Source: Erinaceus europaeus (lineage: Eukaryota > Chordata > Mammalia > Eulipotyphla > Erinaceidae). From it: DNA of 64,000 nucleotides. A program made the position numbers and the translations under genes. Each line of letters begins with the position of its first letter. The stretch's first letter is position 1. The DNA lies in the NCBI RefSeq assembly GCF_950295315.1, contig NC_080166.1:101048999-101112998 (forward strand), in the 5' to 3' direction. The notes beneath the pieces were generated by a model, which did no database searches, had not been told where the DNA came from, and saw only the letters and a list, made by a program, of their open reading frames with translations. This document shows positions 57,194 through 64,000 of this stretch, piece by piece.

Positions 57194-57460
57194 AAAACAG
57201 ATCAGAAGAGAAATCACAAGTAGAACCTAAACTGGAATTGGCATATTGCACCAAAGTAAAAGACTCTAGGGTGGGGGTGGGGGCTGGGGGGTGGAGAATA
57301 GTGGTCCAAAAAGGATGACAGAGAACCTAGCAGGGGTAGTATTGTTATATGGAAAACTGAGAAATGTTAGGCATGCACAAACTATTTTATTTAATGTTGA
57401 ATGTAAAACATTAATTCCCCAATAAAGTAATAAAAAATAAAAGAAAAAAAAAACAAAAAA

Positions 57461-57688
57461 GAGACAGCATTTCTTCATAAAAATAAAATTATAGACTATT
57501 ACTTGTTATTAATATAGTAAAAAATTTCAACAAAATCAATCCACTAGTATGTATGAAAAGATTATACACCATGGCTTAGTGAACTTAGAGTTGATTTAAT
57601 ATAATAAAAGCAATTCAATAATACTAACAGAATAAACAAAACAATCACAATTATTGAAAGAGATGCAAAAATATTTAACATGAGAAAT
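57461..57688 (+). mobile_element. Old L1 ORF2 relic, right half
   Basis: AAAAGATTATACACCATGGC, then AAAGAGATGCAAAAATATTT, matches the RT region that should follow the left half at 50480-50858. Confidence 0.75.
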
Positions 57689-58479
57689 AGGCAGTGCAGA
57701 CTGCAATGTTCCCAGCTGTGGCCATGAACTGCAATCTCAGATCAACAGGAACTCAGAGGTTACACAGGATTCTGTACTAAACATAAATATACATGGACCC
57801 TGGGTCAGGTGGATGAAGAAAACAATTTTATTCATAGATATTGTTTTTCAAGCTACTCTCTGCCCTAATCAACCTTTCTATCCATGTTTTTTTACTTTGA
57901 TACGATCTTCCCAGACAATATTTTTGTCCAACTCCATGTTAGTTATCAAACTCTAGCAAAACCTACAATAGGTTCCTAGAGCCCCCAGGAACATGCCTAA
58001 AATGTACTTCCTAGCTTCTTTCCACCTTAAGATCCCTGGTCTCATCTGGTGTGTTCCTATTTCTTGTTTCCTGTTCATTAATCATTTTGTCCCACTTTAT
58101 ATCTTGCTGCGTTTCAGCCAACAGGTGGCGGACATCATCATGATTCCATCCTGACTTCCTTGAGCAAACAAGGTCACTTGGAACCTCACCTCTCCAGAGC
58201 CCCACTCTACTAGGGAAAAGTAGAAACAGGCTGGGAGTATGGATCAACCTGCCAACAGTCATTTCCAGGAGAGAAGGAATTACAGAATCTGGGACTCCCA
58301 CCTTCTGTACTCCCAAAATATTTTTTATCCATACTCCTAGTGGGGGAAAATGATGGAAGATAATTGGGTGTTTTAAACTACTGCATCATCAGTAGAGAGA
58401 AAAGGAAAAAGGGAGGGACATTTGGATGTGTGACTTGGAAAGGAAGAGAAGAAAGGACCATTGAAAAAAAATGGGTAAA

Positions 58480-58910
58480 TGTTGTTTTCGCCGGGCTGGC
58501 TTCACGGGTGGGTAACAGATGACCAGGGACTCATGGTTGAGCTGTACGTAGTATCTCTTTATTCCTGCAGGACGCAGCACAATCTAAGCCGAGCTAAGCT
58601 AAACTAAAACTAAAACGAACAATGTTGTCTTATATATACATCCCAAGTCGGGTGTGAACAGGATGTGACATAGAGAGGGTGGAGAGAAAAGTGACTGGTG
58701 AAAATCAGGGTATGACAAGGAGAGGGGGCAGAGCAGGCAAGAATTCTACCACTGATGCCCTGGAGGGAGGGTGGTGCTTGTTAACAGTGGTTATGTAAAT
58801 AGAATAAAGTGGTTATGTAAATAGAATGAAGTGGTTATGTAAATAGAATAGTGTTAAGCAGGGGGGATTAAACTAATGAAACAGAAGGGGTTTTTAGAAG
58901 CATACCAACA
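58480..58910 (-). mobile_element. Solo LTR of an endogenous retrovirus
   Basis: A 431-bp LTR on the minus strand with TGTTG and CAACA ends. Flanking hexamers GGTAAA (58474-58479) and GGTATA (58911-58916) match at 5 of 6, and a 6-bp duplication is typical of class II (beta-like) retroviruses. Promoter-like TATATAAG lies near 58629-58636 and AATAAA at 58563-58558 (minus), about 70 bp further on, giving a normal R region. Three 22-bp tandem units, GTGGTTATGTAAATAGAATA-like, at 58787-58851 are in the U3 enhancer position. No gag, pol or env is present, so recombination between two LTRs removed the interior. Confidence 0.88.
58787..58851 (-). repeat. Three 22-bp tandem units in LTR U3
   Basis: Each unit contains GTTATGTAAATAGAAT. 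Positions 58787, 58809 and 58831 start successive units, with changes only in the last bases. Confidence 0.95.
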
Positions 58911-59076
58911 GGTATATACAAATGCAGACAGGTAGTTGTAGAAATATATGTATGTCCAACTATCTACAACTTTATCTACAACCTTAAGAGAACTTCTGTA
59001 GTTTGAAGATTGGGATTAAGAACTGTGGTGAAGGGAATGGTGTAGAGTTTTACCACTGTTACCTTGTATTTTTGTA

Positions 59077-59195
59077 AATCAATATTGAATCACAAAATAA
59101 ATCAATATTGATCAATATTGATCAATATTGAATCACAAAATAAATCAATATTGATCAATAAATCAATCACAAAATAAATCAATATTGAATCACAG
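59077..59195. repeat. Tandem repeat of AATCAATATTGAATCACAAA-type units
   Basis: Imperfect units of CAATATTGATCAATATTG and GAATCACAAAATAAAT, arising at the L1 D terminus. Confidence 0.92.
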
Positions 59196-59247
59196 ATAGA
59201 AAGAAAGGAAGGAAGAAAAAGTGATACTCAGAAATTGTAGGACAGGA

Positions 59248-59395
59248 AATTAAGCACCAGAGAAACAATTCACTTGGATAGTTTGCTGCTTCACCATATG
59301 TGTGACCCAGGTTTGACTCTGGCTCCCATTGCATTGAAGAAAGTTTTGGTTCTGTGATTTCTTTCATTTGACTTTCTGTCTCTCTCTCTTTTTCC
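59248..59395 (+). mobile_element. SINE F4
   Basis: GAAACAATTCACTTGGATAG (A box), GACCCAGGTTTGACTCTGG (B box), GCATTGAAGAAAGTTTTGG and a TCTGTCTCTCTC tail that runs into a perfect palindrome. Confidence 0.72.
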
Positions 59396-59442
59396 CAATT
59401 CAATTTACAGGATATATATATCCTGTAAATTGAATTGGGAAA
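59391..59442. repeat. Perfect 52-bp palindrome, no spacer
   Basis: Left arm TTTCCCAATTCAATTTACAG then GATATA; right arm is its exact reverse complement, ending GGGAAA. Centre between 59416 and 59417. Confidence 0.98.
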
Positions 59443-59660
59443 GACTACATAGCTAGTAGATGAACAAAACAAATTTGCAGGGCACAAACTAAAATTTGGA
59501 GGCCCCCGATTTCACAATGTCTATTATATGTTGATGCATGCTTGTACTGTTGTTTTTCCTGCCATTCTATTTCCTCTGTTTAATCATTAAAAACTATGTA
59601 TTTGAACTAAAGAATGTCTGGCTATGTGTAGTGGCTCACAGTCTCTTATATTCAGTTCTT

Positions 59661-60127
59661 TTTATTTTAAACCCTTATTTTTATTATTGTTGTAGTTATA
59701 TTGTTGTTATTGTTATTGGATAGGACAGAGAGAAATGGAGAGAGGAGGGGAAGATAGGAGAAGAGAAATATAGATACCTGCAGTGGTCCGGGAGGTGGCA
59801 CAGTGAGAAGGCTCTGGACTCTCAAGCATAAGGTCCCGAGTTTGATTCCCTGCAGCACATGTGCCAGAGTGATGTCTGGTTCTTTCTCTCTACTATCTTT
59901 CTCATAAATAAAAATCTTAAAAAAAAAAAGAGATCAAATATTTAAAAAAAGAAAAAAAGGGTATCAGTTAAAAAAAAAAAAAGAAATACAGATACCTGCA
60001 AACCTGCTCACTACTTGTGAAATGAATCCCCTGCGGTGGAGAGCCAGGGCCTGGAACCAGGATCTTTATTCTGGTCCTTGGGCTTTGCGCCACGTGTGCT
60101 TAACCTGCTTTGCTACTGCCTAACTTC
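59661..60127 (-). mobile_element. SINE F2, antisense, with a nested F5 SINE
   Basis: Left part GGATAGGACAGAGAGAAATG; right part GTGAAATGAATCCCCTG and AACCTGCTTTGCTACTGCC. Duplication CTCTTATATTCAGTTCTT (59643-59660 and 60128-60145) frames the nest. Confidence 0.93.
59783..59981 (+). mobile_element. SINE F5 nested in the F2 copy
   Basis: GGTCCGGGAGGTGGCACAGT (A box), CCCGAGTTTGATTCCC (B box), GTGCCAGAGTGATGTCTGG, a CTCTCTACTATC tail and A-runs. Duplication AGAAATATAGATACCTGCA (59764-59782) and AGAAATACAGATACCTGCA (59982-60000). It is the only F5 copy I see in the window. Confidence 0.94.
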
Positions 60128-60145
60128 CTCTTATATTCAGTTCTT

Positions 60146-62245
60146 GCTCTCTGACGAAAGGGTGTGTGGTGAAGGTGAGAAGTTTATGACTTACCAAGTC
60201 AACACATAGGCAACAGTCTGAACTCATTCTATAATGAAAATGAGCAACCCTCAAAGAGTCTGGAATGTGCAAAGCAGATCTGAGATTAGACACAGTATTT
60301 CATATTGCACAGAGGATCTATATGATGAGTGACACAGAGAATAGTATCTATCTACATAGAAGAATATTAACTGCCCTAAAGTATGTACCACTGGAAAAAG
60401 TAGATTGATGTTCCTTACTCTGCTTTAATGTAATCCATGCTTTGATCAATAGAAACTGTGAGGTGGGTTTATCTGGGGTCACACTCAATGAAGTCCCATC
60501 AAACAAGGAGTAATCAGTGTAGCCCTGTCCATACTCCTCTTTCATTAATCTATTGAATTTGAGATAACTTTTCTCAACCTAGGGTTCATGTTGGAACCTG
60601 GAACCCAGAGGCATCAACTAAGCACATAGAAATGAGTTGTGTCCCTATTCTTTAATAGAAACAGATTCATTAATATGCATGAATAAATTCATAGCTAAAT
60701 TGATAGATATGTGCTGAGTCGGGGCCAGGGTGGGTAATAAAGAGTTGCTCATATGATGAGATTGAAAAATTCTACCATCTGCCTTGTTCAATCAAGTTGA
60801 TAGCAAGTTGATGGAAAGGTCAAAAGGGGGAAAGTTCTGCTTCCTCGGTGTTGTTCTGTTAAAGTGCTCACTGGGTTGGGTCATGCCCACTCATATTAAG
60901 GCAAATAATCTATTAAATACAACTAACCCACATTATATTCCAAATTCCATTAATATATAGTTACTCCAAGACATATTATAAAATCACCTGCCTCTAATAC
61001 CCTCTATATAGACCCTGGAAAAAAAACCTTCTTTTATTATTATTACACTTAATTTGCTAACTACTAATGACAAAAAAAACCCACAAAAAATTAACTATAT
61101 AGACTTGCATTTTTTCTTTAAATTACCATCATATTTTCCTACTTTATTAATAATTTAAAATATCTCTAACTTCATTACAGAAATCAAGCCCCCTTTTACC
61201 ACACCTTATTGCTTACTTCATGGAGGGAAAATAAGATAATGGGTAGTATTTGCTCATCAACAAAATTAACACATCATTTATCTAAATATGTGAGGTTACT
61301 TTAACTCATATCCACTTGTTTCCATTATACTATCATATGTGTATTATCTATAATTTACCTAGAGGTTGAACCTGTCAGTTTTTCTACCCAATAACAATGA
61401 TTCTAAAGTATACAGTATTCTATTCAGTTCCAGACCATCAGAACAGTGATCATTTACAGATCACAGTATTTTATATTTGCTCAACAACTCCCTTCAGCAT
61501 ACAAACACACCTGATTATATGACATCTAAAAAGAAAACTTAGAATTCACTCAATATGTCATATAATTTTTTCAGTGTCTCTTTATGTTTTCATAGCAAAG
61601 CAAAGCTCCCTCTAATCATCCTCTATACTAAATTACAGAGTCCTTTCTTAACCTACTCCCAGTAAGTGTTCATTCTTCTTATTAAGCTGACTTTAGCTTT
61701 TAAATTTCTAGTCATTAGACAATTTAATCTCTCATTAGTCTTGGATGAAGTGGATCACTCCCAACTTTATGAAATACTTTCAGCACAGAGCTTATACAAT
61801 ATTTATCTGGTATTAAGGTTATCACTTTAGCCAGTGTTTCTTCTCTAAAGATTTTGTCTAATATTAAATCATACATTTTGTCATCATCTAAAGTTCAGAC
61901 TTTTTTTCTTTCCATTTATGCTCACTTCCTTGGTGGTATCATGTCCTTCCATGACTTCAATGGTGTGTCTACATAAATGATTATAAAATGTTAAAATCCA
62001 GCTCATACAGATAATCTGTTCACTTGAATACATAATATCTCTACATGGAAATTTAAAAATGTATACAATCTAGTGTGTCCCAAAATAATGTATTGATTTC
62101 ATTGACTACCACCATTCCCAAAAAATCATGCACACATTTATTCTTTATTATTATCTACTTCAGTTATGAAACAATTTGTTGGAGTACTTGACTTTTAAAA
62201 AAAAGGACTCAAGGAGACACATTATTTCTTGACTTTTCTTATACC
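60146..62245. other. Unassigned AT-rich sequence
   Basis: 2.1 kb without a recognisable repeat, RNA or gene; the longest repeat-free stretch in the window. Confidence 0.45.
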
Positions 62246-62394
62246 GGATTTTTAATTTTTATTTACCTATTATTTTTTATTTTTACCAGAGCACTACATA
62301 ACTCTGGTTTATGGTGGTGCTGGATATTGGACCTGGGAGCTAAGGATTTCAAGCATACAAATCATTTGTAAAACTATTGTTGTCTCCACAACCC
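62246..62394 (-). mobile_element. SINE F3, antisense
   Basis: AGAGCACTACATAACTCTGG module, TATTGGACCTGGGAGC and TAAAACTATTGTTGTCTCC. Confidence 0.82.
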
Positions 62395-63945
62395 CACTCA
62401 ATTATTTTCTAACTACTTTCAATTGTACCTTCAATTCTGTCTCAAACCAATCAACTTCTCATCATCTCTATGATAGTCAGCATATTCCAAATCCTGTTGT
62501 CTTTTGCCTTGATTACAGGAAAAGCCTTCTTGTCAGTGTTTCTGTTTATACTTGTAGCTCATAAAATCTATTCTCCTATGAACAAATGTGATTTAATTTC
62601 TTGAGCTAAGATGCTAATTGATTTCCCAATAAATTTAAAATTTCTTGTAAAGTCTACAAGACTTTAAAAAATTAAATCAGATAATTTTTATCAATCAACT
62701 ACAATACAAATTTTGTTGGGGTTCTCAACTGTTTCTATTTCTTTAGAATCTTTACAGGAGCTCTCTCTCTCTCTTAATTTTGCCTCAATTACAGAGAATT
62801 ACTCTGAATATTCTGTACATAAAAGAGGACCATCAATGTTTATCACCTACAATGATTCATTTATCATCAAATACAATCTTCTAAAAATTAATTTGTATTT
62901 TAACTTAATTATTGCATATTTTCCAGAGTAAAATGTAAACTTTTTATTTTAAAAGAGATTTATTTTGTCTCCATTATATCAATGATATTTGTAAGAAAGA
63001 CTAAGAAATACTTAACATGTATGAATATTTTCTATTATATACTACAATATGTATCTCAAGAAAGGAAGGGACTGAGCATTTATTATTTGCATAAAATATT
63101 AAAACTATAATTTCTATCTTATGTGTTTCCTCTTTCAATAAATCTTTGGAAGTTTTGTGATTATGTGATATTTCCTAGCTAAAGGAGAAGTTCTACCCTT
63201 CAGATTATACATTTAATTATTTTGGATGACTTCAAAAAGAGTAAACACCTAAAGAAAAAAGACTAATACAGCATTCCTACACAACAACAACAATAATAAT
63301 GATTATACCCTGTCTTACAAGCTGCTTATTCAATATATAGCTTCAGACACTACTCTATGGTAGACACTGTAGAGATCACAACAGCCCACAATTTGACCCT
63401 ATAGATCTTTCCTACTATTGGTTAGAGGCAGACAACAAACTCAGTTAAAATGAACATATCTAGTATGTTAGTAAATTATAAGAGTGACAGAGAAAAGTAA
63501 AAGAGTGTATAAGGTGGAATACATTAGAATTGAAAGAGCAAACCTAACATTTATCTAAGAAAAAAACTTACAGAACTCATACAATGTGCTCTGTACCTTG
63601 ACCATGTCCTCATTAATGTAATCCTTATATAGGCCTCTTAATGTTTACTGCTTTTTGTTCCAGTTTGCATATGAGGTGAGACTCAGGGACCTTAGATAAC
63701 TGGTTTCAAGTCACAATTTCTATATACTAGACTAGAGTAATATACAATTTGCCTGAATTCAAATTGCACATATTTTAGTGGAGAGATAATAATGGATGAT
63801 TTATGTGGAAAGCTAGTCTTGATCAGAATACCAGATAATACCTTCAGTGATAAAACTAGATTTTTAAAAAATATATTAAAATCATATCTTTCTTTACTAA
63901 ATTCAGCTATAGTAAATCACAACAAAGATGCATATAATAAACAGG
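62395..63945. other. Unassigned AT-rich sequence
   Basis: Includes a short (CAA)n patch near 63282-63300. No gene recognised. Confidence 0.45.
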
Positions 63946-64000
63946 ACATATTGGTGTATTGCACCAAAGTAAAAGACTCTGGGGCTGGAGGAAGGTTCAT
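63946..64000 (+). mobile_element. L1 type B 3' UTR, cut by the window edge
   Basis: TTGGTGTATTGCACCAAAG then AAAGACTCTGGGGCTGGAG is the start of the short L1 3' UTR. It continues beyond the window. Confidence 0.85.

Larger units (their letters stand above)
50859..57460 (+). mobile_element. Near full-length but inactive L1, nested in an older L1
   Basis: 6.6 kb: 5' UTR (50859 to about 51600), ORF1, ORF2, type B 3' UTR, and an A-rich end. Duplication GAGACCAGCATTT (50846-50858) and GAGACAGCATTT (57461-57472) brackets it, and the two flanks join into one older L1 ORF2, which supports a single insertion. It holds an F2 SINE in ORF1 and a repeated ORF2 segment near 55640-56560. Many stops and shifts make it inactive. 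Confidence 0.92.
57690..59090 (+). mobile_element. L1 3' UTR fragment, type D, split by a solo LTR
   Basis: Collinear with 9546-10605: CAGAGGTTACACAGGATTCT, ATATACATGGACCCTGGG, then AGAAGGAATTACAGAATC. After the LTR it resumes with GAATGGTGTAGAGTTTTACC and ends with GTAAATCAATATTG, which seeds a tandem repeat. Confidence 0.78.

Noticed and set aside
58480..58910. A complete provirus
   Set aside because: Only one LTR with target repeats directly outside; no gag, pol or env remains in the window.
59077..59195. CRISPR-like array of repeats
   Set aside because: Units are adjacent and variable without unique spacers, and the DNA is mammalian.

Overview
This window looks like gene-poor nuclear DNA from a placental mammal, most likely a hedgehog (Erinaceus). 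The organism call is inference. It rests on several tRNA-derived SINE families that I recognise as typical of that genome, on a mammalian L1 with unusual long 3' UTRs, and on an AT-rich, CpG-poor background. I see no host exon, tRNA, rRNA or CRISPR. Every long open frame that I can explain belongs to a retrotransposon.

Repeat labels used here are mine. SINE F1: body near GGCCAGGTGGTGGCACACC, B-box like GGTTCAAGCCC. F2: body near GTAGCGCAGCGGGTTAAGC, B-box GGTTCGAACCC, tail of CAACAA repeats; some copies (F2x) add a 3' module with GCAGTGGATTC and ATAACCCTGGAGGC. F3: body near AGATAGCATAATGGTTATGC, tail module AGAGCTGAGCAGTGCTCTGG. F4: weak family near GATGACTCACCTGG. F5: GGTCCGGGAGGTGGCACAGTG. 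L1 copies carry at least two kinds of 3' UTR: long A (about 1.3 kb) and short B (about 260 bp), plus older relatives C and D.

Layout. 0.55-4.75 kb: 5'-truncated L1 with 3' UTR A. 5-9 kb: SINEs and an old L1. 9.45-10.75 kb: hAT-like relic split by an L1 D tail. 11.2-17.4 kb: L1 3' UTR fragments in both orientations, one a chimeric insertion with a probable 3' transduction. 18-27 kb: dense SINEs and an old L1. 28.0-29.8 kb: an L1 whose 5' UTR is joined directly to the end of ORF2. 30-37 kb: SINEs and L1 fragments. 37.28-40.26 kb: a non-L1 LINE lying antisense in an L1 3' UTR. 42.16-42.35 kb: a 191-bp short element built from the two ends of that LINE. 44-50 kb: SINEs and old L1s. 50.86-57.46 kb: near full-length but broken L1 nested in an older L1. 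57.7-59.1 kb: L1 D tail split by a solo LTR. 59-64 kb: nested SINEs, then sparse sequence, with another L1 B tail leaving the right edge.

The most interesting unit is the LINE and short-element pair. The LINE encodes one endonuclease-reverse transcriptase protein of a type I associate with invertebrate and fish elements rather than mammalian L1, L2 or BovB. The short element starts exactly after its target-site duplication with a fold that matches the HDV-like self-cleaving ribozyme layout (7-bp P1, P3, UUCUCG L3, P1.1, P2, CNRA), followed one base later by the LINE start codon. It keeps the first codons, then jumps at a TCAA microhomology to the LINE stop-codon region and 3' terminus. It therefore looks like a non-autonomous partner mobilised through the shared 3' end.
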